A stretch of DNA of 45,789 nt from an uncultured Gordonibacter sp. Its GTDB lineage: Bacteria; Actinomycetota; Coriobacteriia; Coriobacteriales; Eggerthellaceae. Every line of letters starts with the position of its first letter. Positions within the stretch are counted from its first letter, which is position 1. A program made the position numbers and the translations under genes. Below are positions 7,078 through 14,886 of this stretch, in pieces. The DNA lies in assembly GCA_904420575.1 (NCBI GenBank), contig CAJFVW010000037.1, forward strand, positions 1 through 45,789, in the 5' to 3' direction. Under the pieces are notes generated by a model. It searched no databases. It was given only the letters and a program-made list of their open reading frames with translations, and was not told the origin of the DNA.

Positions 7078-9432
7078 CTAGCCTTCGCACTTGCTGATTC
7101 TGCAGAGCTGTGATTTGTAGGAGTTGCCGAGACCTGTTTTGCCCGGACGCATGGGAAGCAGCCTGTTGATGTTGTTCTCCATGACGCCGAACAGCCCCTT
7201 TTCCGTGCCGTCGTATTCCGCATGGTCTTTGCGCTCGGGATACCACCAGCCGTGGTCTGCCGAAACGGTGCCCCGCCTTATCCGGGTCGAGAGCTCGGCC
7301 CGTTCCCGGCACGAACCGAACTGGTTTTCGATCAGCACCCAGTCGCCGTCCTGTATGCCGTAGCGGGCAGCGTCTTCGGGATGGATCATGACCTGCGGCC
7401 CGGGGTGGATGGCTCTCAGCGAAGGGGCCTGGCGATGCTCGGAGTGGAACAGGCTCCAACGCCGCGCCCCCGTTGTCAGCACGAACGGATACTCCTCGAA
7501 CAACTCCGGCGTCGAAACCGGGCTTTCGGGCGGTTCTTCGTAGCTCGACAACGGCGAGTAGCCCATGTTCTGCATGGCGATCGAATAGAAGTTGTAACGG
7601 CCTGTGTCGGTGTTGAACCCGGGCTTTCCGTCGGGACGCAGCTTGCCGGTCTGGTGCTTGTAGTATTCGAATTCTGGATAGGCCCAGGTTCGTTCCTTGA
7701 TGTCTTGGTAGGTGAAGGGGGAGCTTTGCAGGCAGAAGTCGTAGAAGTCCTCGTCGGACCGCCAGGCGACCGCGTCGCTGCCGTGAAAGCGCCGCCCTAT
7801 CTCGTATATGATCTGCTGGTCGGATTTCACTTCGCCCAACGGCTCGATGCACTGCGCCACGGCTCCCAGCTGGTAGGGCTGGTGGCCGGTGATGCCGGGA
7901 CGTTCGACGAAGGTGGCTGCGGGCAGGAAGACGTCCGCGACGCCCATGGCCGTCGGCGTCATGAACAGATCCACGACCACGTTGAAATCGGTCTTCATCA
8001 AGGCGGGGAGTATCCGCTGCGGCTCGGCCCCCATGTTGGCGATGGGATTGTTCGTTTGCAGCCATACGCACTTGATGGGGTAGGGCTTTCCGGTCTCGAG
8101 CGCTTCGAGCATCATGTCCTGGCTGATGGCCGCCATGGCCTTGCATCCGTTGTACTTCTGGTTCATGCGCTTTTCGCCCGGTGCCGCCCAGCTTGGCTTG
8201 GGAAGCGACTCGATGACGGCGTAGTCCGACATCCACGTGGACCCGACGCCGAAGCAGGGTCGGGCGCACACCATGGATCCCGGCTTTTCGTAGTTGCCGG
8301 TCACGGCCAGCAGATCGAAGACGGCCATGCCGGTGACGAAGCCCTCGGACGTGTGGTCCATCGCCACGCCCCACTGCAGGCAGGCCGAGCGCGCGTTGCC
8401 GAGCGCACGTGCGCAGGCCGTCACCTTTTCGGCGTCGACGCCGCAGATCGCCGCGGCCTTTTCGGCGGTGTAGCCGACGATGCTCGCAGCGAACTCGTCG
8501 AAGCCGTAGGTCCACAGCTCCACGAACTCGTGATCGTAGAGGTCCTCTTTGATGATGATGTTGGAAAGCGCCAGCGCGAGTGCGCAGTCGGTTCCGGGGC
8601 GAAGCTGGAACCAGAACTCGGCCTTGCCTGCCAGCCAGGTCAACTTCGGATCCATGCAGATGATCTTCGACCCGCGCTTCATGCATTCCACGATCCAGTG
8701 GCCCAACGTGCCGTCGGAATTGGCCACGACGGGATTGTTGCCCCAGACCATGACGTACTCGGGCACTTCGAAACGGGGGTCGTCGTAGCGGTCGGGAAAG
8801 AACTGCGAATAGTCGCAGACGAACATGTCCCCTGCTTTGAGCGAGGTGCTGAACAGGCGCGGTGCGTAGCATGCCTGTCCAGAGAGGAATCCCATGCCGT
8901 AGTTCGGCGTCCCCAGATACTGCGCGAGCATGGGGCCGTAGCCGTTTATGTCGCGGCCCGTGCCCTGCGTCACCCAGATGGACTCTGCTCCGTACCGGTC
9001 GATCACCTTCATGATCTCCTGGTAAACGAGGTCGTACGCTTCTTCCCACGTGATGCGCTCCCATGCGTCCTTGCCACGGTCCTCGCGGGCGCGTTTGAGG
9101 GGATGCAGGACGCGGTCGTCGTGGTAGATCATCTCCTTTGCAGCCAGGCACCGCAGGCACAGGCGTCCTTGGTTGTGCGGGTTTTCCGGATCGCCCTCGA
9201 TGTGGTCGATGACGCCGTCCTTCACGTACACCAGCAGTCCGCAGTTCTGATGGCATCCTGGGCCGGTGCGTGCGTTGGTCCTGATGACGGTCATGCCGTC
9301 TTCTTCCCAGGTCCATTCCCGACCGGTCGGGTCGTCCTGGGTCGTCGCGTCCTTGGCTTCTTCCTTGACGAAGAAGGAGCCGTAGACGTCGGCTTCGATC
9401 TCGTTTTTGACTTCGGCTTGCGCTTCTGCCAT
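7078..9432 (-). CDS. Molybdopterin-dependent oxidoreductase, DMSO reductase superfamily (catechol-dehydroxylase-like context)
   Basis: A 784-residue catalytic subunit carrying a bis-MGD molybdenum or tungsten cofactor. Near the N-terminus GPGCHQNCG and RLCLRC supply C60, C64, C92 and C95 for an Fe-S cluster. The usual first cysteine, three residues before C60, is Gly57, so the cluster set is non-canonical unless C95 substitutes. MGD-binding segments include VMVWGNNPVVANSDG and, near the end, the molydopterin-dinucleotide binding domain (VLTTGARRWSLFHSEHR). No Tat signal, so it should be cytoplasmic. AGGGGA precedes the ATG. With a small ferredoxin, an MFS carrier and a one-component regulator next door it resembles loci that remove hydroxyl groups from catechols in gut Eggerthellaceae. 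The substrate cannot be read from sequence; related acetylene hydratase or transhydroxylase activities are alternatives. Confidence 0.9.
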   Translation of the reverse strand: MAEAQAEVKNEIEADVYGSFFVKEEAKDATTQDDPTGREWTWEEDGMTVIRTNARTGPGCHQNCGLLVYVKDGVIDHIEGDPENPHNQGRLCLRCLAAKEMIYHDDRVLHPLKRAREDRGKDAWERITWEEAYDLVYQEIMKVIDRYGAESIWVTQGTGRDINGYGPMLAQYLGTPNYGMGFLSGQACYAPRLFSTSLKAGDMFVCDYSQFFPDRYDDPRFEVPEYVMVWGNNPVVANSDGTLGHWIVECMKRGSKIICMDPKLTWLAGKAEFWFQLRPGTDCALALALSNIIIKEDLYDHEFVELWTYGFDEFAASIVGYTAEKAAAICGVDAEKVTACARALGNARSACLQWGVAMDHTSEGFVTGMAVFDLLAVTGNYEKPGSMVCARPCFGVGSTWMSDYAVIESLPKPSWAAPGEKRMNQKYNGCKAMAAISQDMMLEALETGKPYPIKCVWLQTNNPIANMGAEPQRILPALMKTDFNVVVDLFMTPTAMGVADVFLPAATFVERPGITGHQPYQLGAVAQCIEPLGEVKSDQQIIYEIGRRFHGSDAVAWRSDEDFYDFCLQSSPFTYQDIKERTWAYPEFEYYKHQTGKLRPDGKPGFNTDTGRYNFYSIAMQNMGYSPLSSYEEPPESPVSTPELFEEYPFVLTTGARRWSLFHSEHRQAPSLRAIHPGPQVMIHPEDAARYGIQDGDWVLIENQFGSCRERAELSTRIRRGTVSADHGWWYPERKDHAEYDGTEKGLFGVMENNINRLLPMRPGKTGLGNSYKSQLCRISKCEG

Positions 9433-9806
9433 GACGGGTGTCCCCTTTCCTTTTTATCGATGAGCGCACGCGCCGACGAGGCTTGCCGGCGTGGTGCCGG
9501 ACGGCTCGGCGTCTCGCGTTCGCGCTCCGGACGGCGGGCCCTTGTCGGTGGCCGATGCGGTCACGTGCCGACGGGTAAGCGGGGGGTGGGCTTCCGTCCG
9601 CAACCGCAGGCGCCTTCCGGCAGAAGCGCGCAAGCCGGGCGGGGTTGTGCGCTTGCGCCATGGCTTGGCCGCCATTGGCTCGCAGCCACAGTGTAGAGCC
9701 CGCGGTTTTCGTTTCCGGCGAAGAAAAAGGCATGGGTCATTCCAACTTCCTTTATAATCGTCCTGGATTCTCGCGCGCGCATGAAAAGGGCGATCGGAGG
9801 AAACGG
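9433..9806. promoter_or_regulatory. Divergent regulatory region between the molybdoenzyme and LysR genes
   Basis: This 374-nt gap holds no convincing gene. TATAAT at 9753-9758 is a -10 candidate for the LysR gene. Just upstream, TTCG (9708-9711) and CGAA (9719-9722) form a dyad that contains the T-N11-A pattern (T9709, A9721) of LysR-type operators. No promoter for the minus-strand molybdoenzyme gene could be fixed, although its ribosome site AGGGGA is clear. Confidence 0.45.
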
Positions 9807-10727
9807 ATGAACATCGACAACCTGAGAGAGTGCGTCGACCTAGCCAGAACCCTGAGCTTCACGCAGACCGCGCAGCGCTATTTCATCACCCAGCCGGTGT
9901 TGAGCAAGCACGTTGCCAACGTGGAGAAGGAGTTGGGGATCGAGATCTTCTTGCGGGGAAAGAACGGGGTGCACCTGACGGGCATCGGGAGGGCGTTCGT
10001 CGAGCGGTGCAAAGAGCTGCTCGATTGCTACGACGAGATGCTCGAAGAGATGGAACATCTGAAATACGGCAACGACCGGCCGATCGACCTGGGATACCTG
10101 TACGGGGCAAGCTCCCTCGTGCTGCCGAAGGCCATCAGGTCGTTCGCGAAGCGCCATCCTTCCGTCGACGTCCGGTACCTCTCCATGGAGATCGACGAAA
10201 TACCCGAAGCCCTCGACGGGAACCGCATCGACGTCGCCATCACTTCCGATCTGGAAAAGTTCGACCCCGACCGGTTCGCCTGGAGAGCGCTCTACCGCGA
10301 TTCTCTGTGTCTCATCGTGCCAAAAGCGCATCGGCTTGCCGACAAGGGCAAGGTCACCGTGGACGATTTGGCCGGCGAGGAGATCATCGTTCCCCGCTCC
10401 ACCTTCATGCCGAACGAGACGAGCCACATCACCAAGGTGCTCAGCCCCATCCTGGAAACCGTGGAGCAGAAGAGGCTGATCGGGGACTTGAACGGCATTC
10501 GCATGTCCTTGATGGTGGAAGGGTGCGGCGCCATCGAGTTCTCGCACCTGCGGAACTACTACTCGGACGACGAGTTCAAATTCATTCCTCTGGATGCCGA
10601 CTTGCCCGAATTCAACGTCATCGCCGTGTGGAAGCGGTCGAACGAGACGCTGGCCCTGCTCGACCTGGCGGCCGAGTTCGAACGCCAGTGCCGTCGGCTC
10701 GACCTGCCGCCTGCGTGTCTGTCCTGA
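9807..10727 (+). CDS. LysR-family transcriptional regulator
   Basis: A 306-residue one-component regulator. The N-terminal winged helix-turn-helix reads ECVDLARTLSFTQTAQRYFI then TQPVLSKHVANVEKELG (residues 7-43), followed by a linker helix and a periplasmic-binding-protein-like effector domain from about residue 90. GGAGG lies 6 nt before the ATG. It is transcribed away from the molybdoenzyme operon and toward the MFS gene, the classic arrangement for local control, so it probably senses the substrate handled by those genes. The effector is unknown. It may also repress itself through the TTCG/CGAA dyad upstream. Confidence 0.95.
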   Translation: MNIDNLRECVDLARTLSFTQTAQRYFITQPVLSKHVANVEKELGIEIFLRGKNGVHLTGIGRAFVERCKELLDCYDEMLEEMEHLKYGNDRPIDLGYLYGASSLVLPKAIRSFAKRHPSVDVRYLSMEIDEIPEALDGNRIDVAITSDLEKFDPDRFAWRALYRDSLCLIVPKAHRLADKGKVTVDDLAGEEIIVPRSTFMPNETSHITKVLSPILETVEQKRLIGDLNGIRMSLMVEGCGAIEFSHLRNYYSDDEFKFIPLDADLPEFNVIAVWKRSNETLALLDLAAEFERQCRRLDLPPACLS

Positions 10728-10767
10728 CGATCTTTTTTGCATAGGCCATAGCATTTTCGAACGGTGG

Positions 10768-10791
10768 AAGGAGGGCCTTCCTCCTTATAAT
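10768..10791 (+). promoter_or_regulatory. Operator-like hairpin abutting a -10 box before the MFS gene
   Basis: AAGGAGG (10768-10774) and CCTCCTT (10780-10786) form a perfect 7-bp inverted repeat whose right end runs into TATAAT (10786-10791). TTCGAA at 10756-10761 resembles the half-sites of the upstream dyad. The remaining 188-nt gap shows nothing else except a T6 run (10733-10738) after the LysR stop, without a stem. Confidence 0.4.
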
Positions 10792-10915
10792 CATGCCGTC
10801 CGGCGCCGATGCGCGATGCGCGAAGGGGGAGCGTCGGACACATCCCTGCGTGGCCGGGCGCAAAGCGGGGGATCCGCAGGGGCAAATGCTTCTCATAGCG
10901 AAAGGGGATTGGCAA

Positions 10916-12238
10916 ATGAACGAAGCTGCTCCACGTGCCCAAACCGGCAAGTTCAAATCGGCCCAATGGGGCGTTTCCGAAAAGGCTCTGACCAACCGAG
11001 AGCGTTGGCTGTGCTTTTGGTCGTTGTTCGTGTTCGGGTCCTGCTGCGTGTACCAGTGGCTCATGCCCGCCTCTATCCTGACCAACATAGGGGCCGTCTT
11101 CGAGATGAGCCTCGACACTGCGGGATGGATCATGTCCGTGTTCACGTTGACGGGGCTGGTGCTCGCCTATCCTGGCGCGTGGATCATGCGCAATGTCGGC
11201 ATCAAGGTGTCTATCCTGATCGCGGCGCTTCTCACCATTTCCGGCAACGTGCTTGCGCTCGTCGCCGACAGCGGCGTCCTGTTCATCGTGGCGCGTGCGA
11301 TACAGGGCTGCGGGTTCGGCCTGATAGCCGTCATCGGCCCCAACATCATGCCGCGGCTTTTCCCGCTCGAGCGGCAAGGGCTCGTCATGGGCATCTGGTC
11401 CCAATGGGTCTGCCCGGGCGTGGCCTTGGCGGCGCTGTCCACTCCGCTTCTGTACGGAGCCTTCGGATGGAGGTCGATATTCTGCCTGTCGCTCGTGCTG
11501 CAGGTGGTGACCACCCTGCTCGTTCTCGTCTTCGTGAAGATGCCGGCCGTTCCGGAAAACGCGGCGCGCACGGATGCGGGGCGGGGAGGTGCGGGCAAGC
11601 CTTCCCGCGCCTACGTCGCGAGCGCCTTCGCCGTGGGCTTCTGCTTTTTGGCATGGTGCACCAGCTATCCGACGTTCAACACCTTCTATCCGACATATGC
11701 CCAGACGGTGCAGGGCATGGACATGTTCACGGCGTCCATGACCACGCTCGTGGCCGCCATTGCGACTATCCCTGGAGGCATCCTGTTCGGACTTCTGGCC
11801 GACAAGATCAGGCAGCGCAAACTCATGCTCGTCATCGGTTACGTCCTGCTCATTGCCGTATGCGCGACGGTCTTGTGGGCTGGGTCCCAAAACCAGGCGC
11901 TCGCCTGGGCAAGCATATTCTTCCTGGGATTCTTCTGTGCGGGCCTCGTTCCCACCATGTCGCGCGCGCTCATCCCGGTGCTTGCCCGGGATCCTCGGGC
12001 CACCGACTATGCTCTGACCGGCATGGCGTTCGTGACCCAGCTCGGCGGATTCATCGCTGCGTTCTTCGGCACGATCGCCGCGGGCACGTCCTATCAGTTC
12101 GCGGCACTCACTTTCGTCGTGCCGTTGTGCGCCGTTGCCGTGATCGTCTTGCTGTTCGTCAAGAACGACCATGCGTTGCAGGCGAAGCCGGACAAAGACG
12201 CGCTGCCGTCGTCGGCTCGCGGCAGCGAGGCTTCGTGA
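10916..12238 (+). CDS. Major facilitator superfamily transporter
   Basis: A 440-residue inner-membrane carrier with about twelve hydrophobic segments in two halves joined by a charged loop near residue 215-235. Features of the family include the cytoplasmic-loop motif GLLADKIRQRK after the seventh segment and ARAIQGCGFGL in the fourth. The ATG at 10916 is chosen for the AGGGG about 10 nt upstream; an in-frame extension to 10793 lacks a ribosome site. Its place behind the LysR regulator and across from the molybdoenzyme suggests import of an aromatic or organic-acid substrate, or export of the product. Substrate is inferred from context only. Confidence 0.92.
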   Translation: MNEAAPRAQTGKFKSAQWGVSEKALTNRERWLCFWSLFVFGSCCVYQWLMPASILTNIGAVFEMSLDTAGWIMSVFTLTGLVLAYPGAWIMRNVGIKVSILIAALLTISGNVLALVADSGVLFIVARAIQGCGFGLIAVIGPNIMPRLFPLERQGLVMGIWSQWVCPGVALAALSTPLLYGAFGWRSIFCLSLVLQVVTTLLVLVFVKMPAVPENAARTDAGRGGAGKPSRAYVASAFAVGFCFLAWCTSYPTFNTFYPTYAQTVQGMDMFTASMTTLVAAIATIPGGILFGLLADKIRQRKLMLVIGYVLLIAVCATVLWAGSQNQALAWASIFFLGFFCAGLVPTMSRALIPVLARDPRATDYALTGMAFVTQLGGFIAAFFGTIAAGTSYQFAALTFVVPLCAVAVIVLLFVKNDHALQAKPDKDALPSSARGSEAS

Positions 12239-12309
12239 AGCAGGGAGGCGGTCACGTACCCCTGCGAAGGTGCTCGTCGATGAAATTTCGGAGGGCCTCG
12301 GCTTTTGCG

Positions 12310-12379
12310 TTGCCGCCCATGCCCTCTCTGCGGTAGCATTTCTTGCTGCCCGGCCGGACGAATCGCCCGGCCGGGCAGC
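12310..12379 (+). promoter_or_regulatory. Promoter and leader hairpin of the aldo/keto reductase gene
   Basis: TTGCCG (12310-12315) and TAGCAT (12334-12339) are spaced 18 nt. Immediately downstream a perfect 13-bp stem, GCTGCCCGGCCGG (12345-12357) with its complement at 12367-12379 and a 9-nt loop, lies within the predicted 5' leader. Such a stable stem so close to the start could act as an attenuator or protect the mRNA end. Confidence 0.5.
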
Positions 12380-12410
12380 CGTGCGAAGGCGAACGGAGAG
12401 GACGGGGACC

Positions 12411-13538
12411 ATGACTTGCACGTACACGGATCTGCCGAAGCTGGGCTTCGGGTTCATGCGGCTGCCGGAGGTCGAGGGCGCGGACGGCGCCAAGGAGATC
12501 GACCTGGGCACGCTCTGCGACATGGTGGACACCTTCATGGACGCGGGCTTCACGTACTTCGACACGGCGCGCGGCTATCATGGCGGCCGCTCGGAGGCGG
12601 CCCTGCGCGAGGCGCTGGTCAAGCGCTACCCGCGCGCGTCGTTCCAGGTGGCCACGAAGCTGCCGGCCTGGCTGGCGAAGGACGCCGGCGAGGCGCGCGC
12701 CATGTTCGACACGTCGCTAGAGCAGACGGGCGCGGGCTACTTCGACTTCTACCTGCTGCACAACCTGGGGGAAGAACGCACGCACCTGTTCGAGGACTGG
12801 GGTCTTTGGGAGTTTTTGGCGGAGAAGAAGGCCGCGGGGCTCATACGCAACCTGGGCTTCTCGATGCACGACAAGGCCGACGCGCTCGAGGACGTGCTGG
12901 CAGCGCACCCCGAGGTGGATTTCGTGCAGCTGCAGATCAACTACGCGGACTGGGAGAGCGAGACCATCGAGTCGCGCGCTTGTTACGAGGTTGCGCGCGC
13001 CCACGGGCTGCCCGTCGTGGTGATGGAGCCCATCAAGGGTGGATCGCTGGTGAAGCTGCCCGAGGCGGCTGCCGGCGTGCTGCGCGCGGCGGACGCGAAC
13101 GCGCCCTTGGCGTCGTGGGCGCTGCGCTTCGCCGCGTCGCTGCCTGGCGCGCTCACGGTGCTTTCGGGCATGTCGACGCCTGAGCAGGTGCGCGAGAACG
13201 TGGCCGTCATGCGCGCGTTCGAGCCGCTGACCTGCGAAGAGCAAGCGGCCATCGACCACGTGCGGGCCATCCTCGACGGTATCCCCACGGTGCCGTGCAC
13301 CGACTGCCGCTACTGCCTTAAGAACTGCCCGCAGGGCGTGCGCATCCCCGCGGCGCTCGCCTCGCTCAACATCCTCGCGCTCTATCAGGACGAATACCGT
13401 GCCCAGGAGAATTACGACTGGAACGCGTCGGGTGGTCCCGCGTCCTTGTGCATCGGCTGCGGCGCATGCGAAGGCGTGTGCCCGCAGCACATCGGCATCG
13501 TGGCCGAGCTCGCCCGTGCCGCGGCGCTGTTCGAGTAG
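12411..13538 (+). CDS. Aldo/keto reductase with C-terminal 4Fe-4S domain
   Basis: A 375-residue protein. Residues 1-280 form the AKR barrel: LGFGFMRLP at the start, catalytic-type Asp/Tyr in FDTARGYHGG, Lys in VATKLP, and His in YLLHNLG. The C-terminal 95 residues carry two ferredoxin-like cysteine sets, CTDCRYCLKNCP and CIGCGACEGVCP, for two 4Fe-4S clusters. Members occur widely in anaerobes and are annotated as Fe-S aldo/keto reductases of unknown substrate. The following larE-like gene starts 10 nt after its stop, so the two are probably co-transcribed. ATG at 12411 has a purine-rich GGAGAGGACGGGG upstream. Confidence 0.93.
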   Translation: MTCTYTDLPKLGFGFMRLPEVEGADGAKEIDLGTLCDMVDTFMDAGFTYFDTARGYHGGRSEAALREALVKRYPRASFQVATKLPAWLAKDAGEARAMFDTSLEQTGAGYFDFYLLHNLGEERTHLFEDWGLWEFLAEKKAAGLIRNLGFSMHDKADALEDVLAAHPEVDFVQLQINYADWESETIESRACYEVARAHGLPVVVMEPIKGGSLVKLPEAAAGVLRAADANAPLASWALRFAASLPGALTVLSGMSTPEQVRENVAVMRAFEPLTCEEQAAIDHVRAILDGIPTVPCTDCRYCLKNCPQGVRIPAALASLNILALYQDEYRAQENYDWNASGGPASLCIGCGACEGVCPQHIGIVAELARAAALFE

Positions 13539-13548
13539 GGCGGCAGGG

Positions 13549-14796
13549 ATGACGACGACAGGCCCCGGACAAGAGGTCGGCGCCGAGGCGCTTGCGGACT
13601 TCTTCGCGCGCACGCCGCGGTTGGCGGTGGCGTTCTCGGGCGGGTGCGACTCGTCGTACCTGCTGGCGGCAGCCGTGCGCGCCGGCTGCGACGTGAAGGC
13701 CTACGGCGTGCGCACGGCGTTTCAGCCGGCGTTCGAGATCGACGACGCGCGCCGGCTGGCGGCCGAGCTGGGCGCGGACTTCGAGCTGATCGACGCCGAC
13801 GTGCTCGCGCGTGACGAGGTCTGCGCGAACGGCCCCGACCGGTGCTATCGCTGCAAGGCGTTCATCTTCTCCACCATCCTCGAGCGCATGGCGCGCGACG
13901 GCTACGAGATCCTGGCCGACGGCACGAACGCCACCGACGATCCCGCGAACCGTCCCGGTTTCCAGGCGCTCGCCGAACTCGGCGTGACCTCGCCGCTGCG
14001 GCGCGCGGGCATGACGAAGGAGGCGGTGCGGGCGGCCTCGCGGGACTCGAGCCTGTTCACGGCCGACAAGCCGAGCTTCTCGTGCTTGGCCGTGCACGTG
14101 CCGAAGGGGGAGATTGTCACGCAGGCCGCGCTCGACGCGGCTGCCGCACGCCTTGGCGTGGAGGATGGGAAGCGCCCCGTGGGCGGGTCTGTGGGCGGGA
14201 AGCGTCCCGTGGGCGACTCCGGGTCCTGCGAGGCGCGCAACCGGCCAGGTCGCTTCGTCCTCGAAACCGACCGCCTGCTCCTGCGTGAGCTGACCCGGCG
14301 CGACTTCGCCGCCTTGTGCACCATGCTGCAGGATGACGAGGTCATGTACGCCTACGAGGGCGCGCTGTCCGACGACGATGCGCAGGCATGGCTCGACCGT
14401 CAGCTGCACCGCTATGCGCGCGACGGCTTCGGCCTGTGGGCGGTCGTGCTCAAGGAGACGGGCGAGCTGATCGGCCAATGCGGCCTGACGCTTCAAGACG
14501 TCGATGCGCAGGGCACGCGCGGCGTGGAGGTGGGCTATCTCTTCTGCCGCGAGTTCTGGCACCGGGGCTTCGCCACAGAGGCCGCCCGCGCATGCCGTGA
14601 CTTCGCCTTCGACGAGCTGGGCGCGGGCGAGGTGTTCTCCGTCGTACGCGATACGAACGTCGCTTCGCAGAGCGTCGCCCTCCGCAACGGCATGGTTCCG
14701 CGCCGCACGTTCGTCAAGCACTATCGCGGCGTGGACATGCCGCACATCGTGTTCTCCGTCACCCGCGCCGAGCGAGGCGCGAGGGTCGGGCGGTAA
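13549..14796 (+). CDS. LarE-like PP-loop sulfurtransferase domain fused to a GNAT acetyltransferase
   Basis: A 415-residue fusion. Residues 1-204 match LarE, the ATP-dependent sulfur transferase of nickel-pincer nucleotide synthesis: PP-loop SGGCDSS at 30-36, CYRCK at 99-103, DGTN at 124-127, and a cysteine (C179) in FSCLAVHVPKG where LarE has its sacrificial cysteine. The usual final ~60-70 residues of LarE are absent. A linker (206-232) with a repeated GKRPVG leads into a complete GNAT domain from RFVLETDRLLLREL (235) through the acetyl-CoA region GYLFCREFWHRGFATEAAR. The DNA of the linker has direct repeats, as expected from a deletion or slippage junction. Upstream gap to the AKR gene is 10 nt. 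Whether the LarE part is active is doubtful. Confidence 0.82.
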   Translation: MTTTGPGQEVGAEALADFFARTPRLAVAFSGGCDSSYLLAAAVRAGCDVKAYGVRTAFQPAFEIDDARRLAAELGADFELIDADVLARDEVCANGPDRCYRCKAFIFSTILERMARDGYEILADGTNATDDPANRPGFQALAELGVTSPLRRAGMTKEAVRAASRDSSLFTADKPSFSCLAVHVPKGEIVTQAALDAAAARLGVEDGKRPVGGSVGGKRPVGDSGSCEARNRPGRFVLETDRLLLRELTRRDFAALCTMLQDDEVMYAYEGALSDDDAQAWLDRQLHRYARDGFGLWAVVLKETGELIGQCGLTLQDVDAQGTRGVEVGYLFCREFWHRGFATEAARACRDFAFDELGAGEVFSVVRDTNVASQSVALRNGMVPRRTFVKHYRGVDMPHIVFSVTRAERGARVGR

Positions 14797-14886
14797 CGCA
14801 CCCGCCTCGCAAGGCGTATACTGGGCCCATCACGCCTGTGGCGCCTCCGGCGGGTTCCGGACGCGCCATCCAACGAAAGGGGAGCC

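Noticed and set aside
10728-10760. Intrinsic terminator at the T6 run after the LysR gene
   Set aside because: No stem precedes the T run.
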